Shown here: positions 50,086 through 59,236 of the stretch, in pieces
Numbering within the stretch: position 1 is the stretch's first letter
Layout: each line of letters starts with the position of its first letter
NCBI GenBank assembly: GCA_016718845.1
Contig: JADKCK010000048.1
Location: 1-59,236, forward strand
Length of the DNA stretch: 59,236 nucleotides
Direction: 5' to 3'
Source of the DNA: Sphingobacteriales bacterium
GTDB lineage: Bacteria; Bacteroidota; Bacteroidia; Chitinophagales; UBA2359
The notes under the pieces: model-generated
The model's input: only the letters and a program-made list of their open reading frames with translations
What the model was told of the DNA's origin: nothing
Database searches by the model: none
Made by a program: the position numbers and the translations under genes

Positions 50086-51522
50086 TTAAATTATCTTTTT
50101 CGAATTGCTCGAAAATAAGAAGGTATTTTGATATAAAACCCTTTTTTTATTGATATATCGTTTGCTTTCAAGTTGTTCTGCCAACTTCAATAATAATAGT
50201 GCTACCTCTGTTTCTGGGGTGTCATATTTGTTCAAGAACTGGCGAAGTTTAGGAATTTCTAAGGATAAGAATTTAGCGTTTTTCAATTCGTAATGGCATA
50301 AAGTATACAAAGCAATGCAATTTGTTGAATAGTTTTTTACATGAATACTATATTTATTAGGCATAATTTTTAATAAATAAACCAATGCGGTATCGTATTT
50401 TTTGTTTTTAAAATAAGATAAAGCAATTAAGTAAATAATAGCAACTTGGTGTGGTAACTTGGATGTAATATTTAAGCAATTATCAGCCCAAGTTTTTCCT
50501 TGTTCTATAATGTCATTGTATTGTTTAGTTCTTGAATATATAAATAGTCTAATCATGTGTAACCGTTCAGTAATATGTAGTAATCTTTGAGTATTGGCTT
50601 TATAGTTAGTTTTATTGTTTTCTATCAGATTTTCTATAGCATCTACTTCTTTTAACCATTGCTCATGGTTTTCTAAATCTATAAAAGGTGAGCTTGCTAC
50701 CCAAAAAATACACCTAAACATATCCTCTGCATATTCTAAAAAATCGGTTTTAATAAAAAAAGGATTTTGCTGCCAAATATTTTTTATTTTTATGGTATAT
50801 AGATGGTCACTATTATTTTGTTTCCGAAGTGTGTCAAATTCTTTTTTAATGTATACTTGTTGTAGGTAATTTCGAAATGAATCGCTAGCAAGGTTGCTAA
50901 GTCTTTCTACTTCTTCGCCTAAACCATTAATAATATCTGCGTCTTGAGGCATTAATCGGGCGTTTAAAAAAGTTATTTTTTTAGAAACGATGCGAAGTTG
51001 ATTGTGCAAATTTATTTCATCTTGACTTTTTCTAATCTGCTCTCCAATGATACACATGTTTTCATACGTCATGTCTTTAAAAGAATAAGCCATAAGATAA
51101 GAAGTTTCTAGTTTTTTTATTCTTATAATTAAATCGTACAACTGATGCGATTCAGCTATTTTAAATGCTTTTGTTAGTTCGTCTAATGCCCAGTTGAAAT
51201 GGCGCAATGAGGCATAAACGCGAGCATTGTTGATGTGCATTTCTGTTATCAATCGTTCTTCATCAACCTCCTCTAAAATAGATTTTGCCCATATATCCAA
51301 TACCTTTTGGTGTAAATAAACTTTTAAAACAGCCAACTGCTCAATACCTACTTTTTGGCATTGAGCAACCAGTTTTTCATATTCATAGTGATCCATTTTA
51401 TCCAAAAAATGAAAAATTTGCAAGTATTGATTATCCTTACCTTGTTTTTGTGCTTCCATTGTAAACTGTCTTTTTTGAGATTTAGACATATTTCGGATAA
51501 GTGTGTGTAACTCTAATGACAT
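50086..51522 (-). CDS. Hypothetical all-helical (TPR-like) protein
   Basis: A 478-residue soluble protein not matched to a named family. It starts MSLELHTLIRNMSKSQKRQF and is rich in alternating amphipathic helices; pieces such as ARVYASLRHFNWALDELTKAFKIAESHQLYDL and YLIALSYFKNKKYDTALVYLLKI look like tetratricopeptide units. No membrane segment or signal. Codon use is more A/T-rich than in most neighbours. The open frame begins 11 codons upstream, but a promoter box lies there, so ATG 51522 is preferred. It is divergent from the large surface protein, a placement that might be regulatory, but that is a guess. Confidence 0.7.
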   Translation of the reverse strand: MSLELHTLIRNMSKSQKRQFTMEAQKQGKDNQYLQIFHFLDKMDHYEYEKLVAQCQKVGIEQLAVLKVYLHQKVLDIWAKSILEEVDEERLITEMHINNARVYASLRHFNWALDELTKAFKIAESHQLYDLIIRIKKLETSYLMAYSFKDMTYENMCIIGEQIRKSQDEINLHNQLRIVSKKITFLNARLMPQDADIINGLGEEVERLSNLASDSFRNYLQQVYIKKEFDTLRKQNNSDHLYTIKIKNIWQQNPFFIKTDFLEYAEDMFRCIFWVASSPFIDLENHEQWLKEVDAIENLIENNKTNYKANTQRLLHITERLHMIRLFIYSRTKQYNDIIEQGKTWADNCLNITSKLPHQVAIIYLIALSYFKNKKYDTALVYLLKIMPNKYSIHVKNYSTNCIALYTLCHYELKNAKFLSLEIPKLRQFLNKYDTPETEVALLLLKLAEQLESKRYINKKRVLYQNTFLFSSNSKKII

Positions 51523-51552
51523 AATTGATGCGTTTTTGTAGTTTTTATAGTG

Positions 51553-51560
51553 CAAAGATA
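51553..51560 (-). promoter_or_regulatory. Promoter -7 box of the helical-repeat protein gene; decides its start
   Basis: TATCTTTG on the minus strand, ending 30 bp before ATG 51522. The longer frame start at 51555 would fall inside it. Confidence 0.6.
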
Positions 51561-51815
51561 CGCCTTTAAATTTTTATTCGCACTACTAAATGTTTTTTTA
51601 TCTTCTGTGCTTTATTATCTTAGACTTTACATTTTTTTAGGATACAATCAGCTAATAAAATACTGATTACTAGGATGTTACGTTACTAAAAAAATAAAAT
51701 TAGCTTTAGAAAGCTAATAATTGTTAAAAAATACACAAAATTAATGCTCTTATGGCACAGACATTGCCACTTTTTAGGCGAATTTAAAATGTTATTACCT
51801 CTCTAAAAAGTCAAA

Positions 51816-54800
51816 ATGATGCGCATTTTTTTATTACTTACATTTTTCTTATCCTGCCTATCCTTAAAGGCGCAAATTTCAGGCACTGTATTTCGGGACT
51901 ATAATGCTAATGGCACACGCGAAACTGGTGCAACCTTTAACGAACCAAGCGTACAAGGCATTACTGTGATGGCATATAGTGCCGCAGGTACAGTTATTGC
52001 CTCTGTCAGTTCATCAGCAACAGGTACGTATAGTTTTCCAGCAAGTGGAGCAAATGCTGTACCTAGTGGCACTCCTGTCCGACTAGAATTTACGGGTTTG
52101 TCACCTCAAGATTACTCAGGGCCCGCAGGCGGAACAAGCATACAGTTTGTTACGGCAGGGGCATCGGCTACAAATGTCAATTTTGGCATCAACTATCCAC
52201 AAGATTATTGCCAAGCAGACCCAACTCTAATTACTTCTATCATGATTTTTAAAAACCCAGATAGATTTGATGACACCGCTCCGGGTTTAGTGGGAAACCC
52301 CTATTTAGAGCGAAATACTGATTCAGGCGATATAGACCAAGATAATATTTTTGCGGGAGTCCCCGATGTAGGGGCTTTGTACGGTTTAGCGTATGCCAAA
52401 ACAAGTAAAAATATATATTCTTCTGCTTTTCTGAAAAATATGGTCGGTTTTGGACCTGGCAATGTAGGTATAGAAGGCTCGACTGGTGCTATCTACAAGG
52501 TAAATGTAGATGGAACATACAGTGTTTTGCTAGACATATCTCCTAACTCGCCTACCAACCCCAACCCCGCATTGTATAGTACAGGTGTTAACCCACACCC
52601 CAAAACAGGTACTAATTGGTTTTGCGACGATGCTTGGAAACAAGTGGGCAAAATGAGTTGGGGTGACATAGAACTTTCTGACGATGAACAGACACTATAC
52701 GCCATGAATTTGTACGATCGTGCCCTGTATCGAATCAATGCCAATACAGGTGTTATATTAGGTACGCACAAAATTCCAGGCATAATAGGCGGGCCTACTT
52801 GGAACGAACCAGTAACGACCAACGAAGAATTAGATTTACGCCCTTTTGGCCTCAAATTTTGGCGTGGCAAACTATACCTAGGAGTGATGAATACTGCCGA
52901 AAGTTCGGATAATCCCAATAATTTGCGAGCTTATGTTTTTGAGTTTAATCCCGACACCAATACCTACAATACCACTCCGGTTACTAGCTTTACCCCCCTC
53001 AACTACGACAATGGCTTTGAACCCTATTGGTCGGCAACTGCCTCCAACAATGAAAACAGAAGCCCACTACTAACCGACATAGAATTTGTGGAGGACGATA
53101 TGTTGCTTGGACTTCGCAACATGGCTTTGGACGTAAAAGCTAATCGAAATGGAACAAATTATGGACCCGACTGCACCAAACCTATAGGTTCGAGCAATGC
53201 TGCAGGAGTTCTCATCAAATCTTGCTTTAATGGCACTACTTGGGATGTAGAAACAAGTGGTAGCTGCGGCGGTGAGGCTGGCTATAATACCACTACTTTT
53301 TTCCAACAAAACGTAAAACACTCTCCCGATTATCTAGGTTCATTGGCAGTTTTGCAAGGGTCTAATGAAATAACGGCAACCGTTATTCCGGGCTCCAATT
53401 CGGGTGGTACTGCATTTGTTTCTACCAATACGCATACTTGGGGACCTACTCCGGGTGAGCATAATAAAGTTTATAGTGGCGAAAGCGACTACGACAACGA
53501 TGGCGACCCCGATGTGGTGAATAAAGCCAATGGTTTGGGCGATATTGAATTGCTATGTAATCCTGCCCCCCTCGAAATTGGCAACCGTGTATGGACTGAT
53601 GCCAACAGCAACGGCATACAAGACGCAGGCGAAGCAGGTATTGATGGCATTACCGTTGAACTCTACGAAGGTACAACCTTAGTAGGAACAACAACAACAG
53701 CTAATGGCGGACAATGGTATTTCAACAACAGCAACGTCAATCAAGGCGGAGCAACCGAACTTAAGCCCAATACAGCCTATACTATTCGTGTGCCAAGTGC
53801 GGCTATTCCCAGTGGACAAACCCTAACAGGCACCAACACCGACGGCACCACCAACGGCGACCTACGCGATAGTGATGCTACCCTAGTAAGTGGCAATGCC
53901 GAAATAGCCTACACCACAGGCACTTATGGTCAAAATGACCATACTTTGGATGTTGGTTTCAAGGTTGCTTGCAACCTATCAGCATCTACCACCGGCAACG
54001 AAACCAATGTAAGTTGCAATGGCGGCAGCAATGGTGCTGTTGGCGTAACTGTAAGCGGCAACCTTGCACCAGTTACCTACTTATGGAGTAACGGAGCAAC
54101 AACCGGAAGTATTACTAGTTTAACCGCAGGTACTTACACCGTAACTGTCACCGAAACACCAACTTGTACTGCTGTAGCATCTTACACCGTTACCGAACCT
54201 ACTTTGTTAGATGCCACTTGCACTAAAACCGATGCCACCACCATTGGTGGAAACCAAGGCACTGCTAGCACATCAGCAACAGGCGGTACTGCACCCTACA
54301 CCTATTTGTGGAGCAATGGCGAAACAACGCAAAGCATCAGCAACTTAACCGCAGGCACCTACGGCGTAACCGTTACCGACCTAAATGGTTGTACGGCTAA
54401 TTGTATGGTAACCGTGCAAGAACCTAGCTGTAACTTATCTGCCACAGCAACAGGTACTAACGTATTGTGTAATGCAGGCATAGGTGGAACAGCAACCGCA
54501 ACCGCATCGGGCAACCTAGTACCCGTGACTTATTTATGGAGCAACGGTGCAACAACTCAAAGTATCAGCAACCTCACCGCAGGCACCTATAACGTAACCG
54601 TCACCGAGGCTCCAACTTGTACTGCCGTAACGAGTTACACTGTTACCGAACCTACTTTGTTAGATGCAGCTTGCTCTAAAACCGATGCCACCACCATTGG
54701 CGGTAGCCAAGGTACTGCAACCGTAAACGCAACAGGTGGCACTGCACCCTACACCTATTTGTGGAGCAATGGTGCAACAACTGCAAGTATTACAGGCTTA

Positions 54801-56986
54801 ACAGCAGGTACTTACAGCGTAACCGTTACAGACTTAAATGGATGTACCGATAATTGTAGCGTAACTGTACAAGAACCAAGTTGCAACCTATCTGCCACCG
54901 CAACAGGTACTAACGTATTGTGTAATGCAGGCATAGGTGGAACAGCAACCGCAACCGCATCGGGCAACCTAGTACCCGTGACTTATTTATGGAGCAACGG
55001 TGCAACAACTCAAAGTATCAGCAACCTCACCGCAGGCACCTATAATGTCACCGTCACCGAAACCCCCACTTGTACAGCCGTAACGAGTTACACTGTTACC
55101 GAGCCTACTTTGTTAGATGCAACCTGTACTAAAACCGACGTAACAACAAGTGGCGGTGCAGACGGAACAGCTAGCACATCGGTAACAGGTGGCACAGCTC
55201 CCTACACCTATTTGTGGAGCAATGGTGCAACTACTGCAAGTATTACGGGCTTAACCGCAGGCACTTACACCGTAACCGCAACAGATGCAAATGGTTGTAC
55301 GGCTAATTGTAGCGTAACTATCCAAGAGCCAGGTTGTAACCTATCAGCCACCACCACAGGCAACGAAACCAACGTAAGTTGCAACGGTGGTAACAATGGT
55401 GCTGTTGGCGTAACAGCAAGCGGTAACCTAGTACCGTAACCTATTTGTGGAGCAACAACGAAACAACACAAAGTATCAGCAACCTAACGGCAGGTACTTA
55501 TACCGTTACCGTTACCGAAACCCCCACTTGTACAGCCGTAACGAGTTACACTGTTACCGAGCCTACTTTGTTAGATGCAACCTGTACTAAAACCGACGTA
55601 ACAACAAGTGGCGGTGCAGACGGAACAGCTAGCACATCGGTAACAGGTGGCACTGCACCCTACACCTATTTGTGGAGCAATGGTGCAACAACTGCAAGTA
55701 TCTCGGGCTTAACCGCAGGCACTTACACCGTAACCGCAACAGATGCAAATGGTTGTACGGCTAATTGTAGCGTAACTATCCAAGAGCCAGGTTGTAACCT
55801 ATCAGCCACCACCACAGGCAACGAAACCAACGTAAGTTGCAACGGCGGCAACAATGGTGCTGTTGGCGTAACAGCAAGCGGTAATCTAGTACCCGTAACC
55901 TATTTGTGGAGCAACAACGAAACAACACAAAGCATCAGCAACCTAACGGCAGGTACTTATACCGTTACCGTTACCGAAACACCAACTTGTACTGCCATAA
56001 CGAGTTACACCGTTACCGAACCAACTTTGTTAGATGCAACCTGTACTAAAACCGACGTAACAACAAGTGGCGGTGCAGACGGAACAGCTAGCACATCGGT
56101 AACAGGCGGCACATCTCCCTACACCTATTTGTGGAGCAACGGCGAAACGACCGCAAGTATCTCGGGCTTAACAGCAGGCACCTACACCGTAACCGTTACA
56201 GATGCAAATGGCTGTACGGCTAATTGTAGCAGCATCATCACCCAACCAAATGCCCTGCCCGACTTATCGTTGGTAAAAACAGTAAACAGTTCAATAGCTA
56301 CTATTGGCAGCACTGTCACCTTTACCATTACCGTAAGCAACGACAATGCCGTTGATGCAACAGGCGTAGTTGTTACCGATTATATGCCAACGGGTTTAAG
56401 TTTCGTTACTAGCTCCGACCCCGCAAACGTAACCAACAACAGCGGCACTATAAGCTGGAACATTGGCAACTTTGCAGGCACCGATGCCCCCAAAGTACTA
56501 ACTATTACCGCTACCGTAAATGCGGCTGCCAATAATGCAACAACGGGTGAAGGCGTACATATAAATAAAGCCGAAATTACCGCCATGAACGAACCCGACA
56601 CCGATAGCACACCCAACAACAACGTACCGGGCGAAGACGACATAGACGAAGTTTGTTTAAGCGTACCTATTGATTTATGTAATTTCCCTACAAGTGGTAT
56701 TACTATTACAAGCGGAGCAGGACAGACTAGCTATCAGTGGTATTACAGCACCGATGGTATTAATTATACCCTAATGACTGGCGAAACAAACCAAACACTA
56801 AATGTAACCGTACAAACTATTGACAATTTGCAAACCGGTGCTACACAAATGTATTTCAAAGCAGCCTACAATGGCAATGCCATTACGGGCGGATGCGGAG
56901 ACACCATGTGTTGCCCAATTATCATATCCATTGTTAATTGCTGCCAACCTAATAAATGTATTAATATTGGCATTGTAAAACACTAA
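51816..56986 (+). CDS. Giant surface protein with SdrD-like domains and ten SprB-like repeats (one frameshift)
   Basis: Composite of ~1723 residues. Signal peptide (ending LKAQ, ~20); SdrD-like B domain (21-135: GTVFRDYNANGTRETG); a ~450-residue beta-rich domain with a propeller-like SDDEQTLYAMNLYDRALYRI signature; a second SdrD-like domain (~588-718: GNRVWTDANSNGIQDAGEAG); ten ~75-residue SprB-like repeats in five A-B pairs; a DUF11 domain (LVKTVNSSIATIGSTVTFTI); and a Cys-rich end. No type A or B sorting domain is evident at the C-terminus (NKCINIGIVKH). The frame breaks at 55433 where GTACCGTAACC replaces GTACCCGTAACC found in the sister repeat, i.e. one C is missing; the reading resumes to 56986. 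Probably an adhesin. Confidence 0.85.
53969..56238 (+). repeat. Five tandem copies of a ~455-bp dimeric repeat
   Basis: Copies start near 53969, 54430, 54883, 55336 and 55793. Each encodes an A unit (ending TYTVTVTETPTCTAVTSYTV, then TEPTLLDATC) and a B unit (ending TVTDxNGCTANCSVTxQEPxC). Copies four and five are almost identical in DNA; copies two and three also share long identical blocks, implying recent duplication or gene conversion. Confidence 0.88.
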
Positions 56987-57005
56987 TCAATGCCAGTAAG
57001 CAATA

Positions 57006-57046
57006 AAATTGGGCTGTCTCGTACTTTCGAGACAGCCCAATTTTTT
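57006..57046 (+). terminator. Terminator of the giant surface protein gene
   Basis: AATTGGGCTGTCTCG and CGAGACAGCCCAATT form a 15-bp stem with a 6-nt loop followed by TTTT. Confidence 0.82.
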
Positions 57047-57151
57047 ATACACCCTAAAATAATCAAGCAAAAAAAAATTGTGTTGAAAACTTAATTCGGC
57101 ACAAAATTTGCTATAAAATCTGTAAATTTTAAAACACAAAAAATTAACACC

Positions 57152-59236
57152 ATGAAACTACAATTTCACACATGGTTTAACCCTAAAAATTCCTTTCAAA
57201 TGGAACTATTTCTTCTTTTTAAGCCCAAATTGCAAAGGTTTATTTGGGCAGGGCTATTTTTGTTGCTAACAAAAACAGCAAATGCACAAGTAAGCGGCAC
57301 GGTCTTCCGCGATTTTAATGGTAATGGCGTGAAAGAAACTGGTGAGCCGTTAGTTTCTAGCATTATCGTCAATGCGTATGATAATATAGGTGCTTTATGT
57401 GGTACAGCAACCTCTGCGGGAGCAACAGCACCCAATTACACACTCACTGGCTGTAGCGGTAATATTAGGGTAGAATTTGTACTACCCAATGCCAATAATT
57501 GTATTGATGCTAATATAGATTTTAGCTCTACAAGTGGCGGTATATATGGCTCATCCGTTCAGTTTGTAACGGCAACAAGCACTAATGTGAATTTTGGTAT
57601 TAACAACCCGGATGATTATAATACGGGACCGTTAAACACCAATATTTACATACCTACTTCTTCTTGGGGATCCTACAGGTGGCGGAACCTCGGCAACTTT
57701 CAGTTGGTATTCAGGTTATCCCTATACTTATACAGGGAATGAGCCTTTAGGTTCAAATCCACCAACTAATGTTGCTTCAAGTGAAATAATGGGTGTTGCT
57801 TGGGGGAATGCGTATAGCAAGCATTCTCAAAAATTATTTACATCTGCATTAGTTAAACGTCACGTAGGTTTGGGTACATTAGGAACAGGTGGTATTTATA
57901 TGCTTACTCCAACAGGAGCAACTTTTACGGTAACCCCTTTTTATGATTTAGATGCAAATGGCTATCAGACTAGAGCAAATGGCACTTGCGGTTTGGCGTA
58001 TGGTAACAGTTCAAGTTTTACGGTAGATGCCACAGGACAACAAGTTACCTATAACGGAACAATTGATGCAAGCGGCTCTCCTTGTGGGCTGGGTGTTGTA
58101 GGCACGAATGATACGGAACGACAACTTCCTATCAATATCGGCAATTTCCCGAGCTACGACCCAGCAGCCTTTGACCAAGTAGGCAAAGTAGGTATAGGGG
58201 ATATTGATTTTAGTGACGACGGTAAATATCTATTTGTAACTAATCTATACACTCAAAAAATACTTCGCTTAGAGTTGAACGATGCCATTAATCCTACAGG
58301 AGTGGTAAGTGTACATATTTTTGATTTACCTGCTATTGGCTGCAATAATGGAATACTACGCCCGTGGGGCTTAGATTATCATAGAGGAAAATTATATATT
58401 GGAGCAGTATGTACAGGTGAAAATGGCGGTTCAAATAACAATACTGGCGCACCTACTGACCTTTATGCTTATGTATTGAAATTAGATAATCCTTTGGGAA
58501 GTGGTACAGTTAGTAATACACCTGTCGTTACAGTTCCTCTTAATTATAGAAAAGGAGATCCTTTCGGATCTTCACAAACCAATATCAACGAATGGTATCT
58601 TGGACAAATAATACAGGGATATGGTGTTGAATGATAATAATGCAGGGATTGGTACATATCCACAACCTATTTTATCCGATATTGAGTTCAATGATAGAGG
58701 AGACCTTATTATGGATTTTATGGATAGAGCGGGACATCAGTTTGGTCTTCAAAATAGAAAATTTTTGACCAATATTGCCACTACTTTGGTAGCAGATGTG
58801 ATAAGCGGAGATATTTTGATTGCAGGTTATAATTGTAATACTGGTAGTTACGGAATTGAGAATAATGGTTCGGTCAATAAGGCACCACCTATAATGGAGG
58901 TACGGAAATGGCAAGGAATAGGTTGGTGAGTTTTTAAAGTGATAAAATTCAGGGTTCGGACACCTGAAACGTCCAAACGCCATTTTATTGATTTTTTTTC
59001 AAAAAAAACCTCAATTATTGAATGTTCTGCAAAAAGACTACCTAAACAGTTACAAGCGAGATATTTGATTGCAGGTTATAATTGTAATAACTGGTAGTTA
59101 CGGAGTTGAGAATAATGGTTCGGACACATCACAAGGCACTACCTATAATGGAGGTACAGGAATGGCGAAGGAATAGGTGGTGGTGAGTTTTTTAAAGGTG
59201 ATAAAATTCCAGGGTTCGGACACCTTGAAACGTCCC
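57152..59236 (+). CDS. Second SdrD-like surface protein, partial, several frameshifts
   Basis: A paralogue of the N-terminal part of the preceding gene: signal peptide ending KTANAQ, SdrD-like domain (GTVFRDFNGNGVKETGEP), then the same domain with SDDGKYLFVTNLYTQKILRL. The start may be 57152 or 57200 (MELFLLF, a cleaner signal peptide). The first frame is lost at about 57665 in a GGGG run; the next frame runs from there to 58634; a third resumes near 58621 (VLNDNNAGIGTYPQPILSDI). At least two more indels are needed after 58800. The gene runs off the window. The pattern fits base-calling indels near a contig end more than decay, since the protein reads coherently once corrected. Confidence 0.75.
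58804..59236 (+). repeat. Near-duplicate copies of ~170-180 bp at the window end
   Basis: 58804-58974 and 59055-59236 are the same coding sequence with different small insertions and deletions, separated by an A/T-rich 80-bp piece. Combining them restores a frame reading NCNTGSYGVENNGSDTSQG and GGGEFFKGDKIPGFGHLE. Confidence 0.75.

Overview
This window looks like a chromosomal contig of an uncultured-type member of the Bacteroidota (Chitinophagia/Saprospiria-like; genus not assignable by eye). The evidence is an A+T-rich genome, type IX secretion (T9SS) C-terminal sorting domains, SprB-like and SdrD-like surface repeats, Bacteroidota-only families (DUF3127, DUF4290, DUF2805/TIGR03643, DUF6580), a eukaryotic-type citrate synthase and Bacteroidota promoter boxes (TAnnTTTG, some with TTG 19-21 bp upstream). 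I see no tRNA, rRNA, CRISPR array, prophage or insertion sequence. The last ~0.7 kb behaves like an unpolished contig end.

Layout. 0.2-11.6 kb: housekeeping and envelope genes (msrA, a cyclophilin lipoprotein, a T9SS protein, serC, a DUF2520 protein, a four-LysM protein, an ADP-ribosylglycohydrolase, a frameshifted pepT, a secreted serine hydrolase). 11.7-18.7 kb, all on the minus strand: a light/oxidative-stress and carotenoid region. tspO, DUF2256, TIGR03643, an ABC ATPase, its permease and a LolA-like protein form one tightly packed unit; downstream lie crtI and crtB, then crtZ and a gutted lycopene cyclase gene that keeps only its two ends. 18.8-25.9 kb: bioF-like, alkB, a biotin carrier protein, a MoxR ATPase, an AidB-like acyl-CoA dehydrogenase and a frameshifted membrane glycosyltransferase. 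26.3-38.8 kb: an AAA ATPase, an ABM protein, a TlpA-like thioredoxin, DUF3127, a neutral ceramidase, a ~1030-residue T9SS protein, a front-end type desaturase, an M20 amidohydrolase and DUF6580. 38.9-49.6 kb, minus strand: Nudix, TraB/GumN, a TIR-WG-repeat fusion bracketed by G/A-rich tandem repeats, a lipoprotein, scpA, a bile-acid/sodium symporter, murA, DUF4290 and citrate synthase. 50-59.2 kb: a helical-repeat protein, then two paralogous SdrD-like surface proteins; the first carries five copies of a ~455-bp dimeric SprB-like repeat, the second runs off the end.

How the genes fit together. The crt genes should take geranylgeranyl diphosphate through phytoene to lycopene, but the local cyclase needed to make the substrate of CrtZ is destroyed, so a cyclase must exist elsewhere or the pathway stops at lycopene. 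The surface proteins and several signal-peptide proteins imply a working T9SS encoded elsewhere. The most system-like candidate is the TIR-WG gene: a degenerate TIR domain coupled to seven WG repeats, flanked on both sides by repeat tracts. Intergenic DNA holds several repeat families: a hairpin-forming ~63-78-bp element in three clear copies, A/T-rich tracts that start at stop codons or end at start codons, and local duplications. Single-base frameshifts in pepT, the glycosyltransferase and both surface genes need read-level checking before they are called biological.
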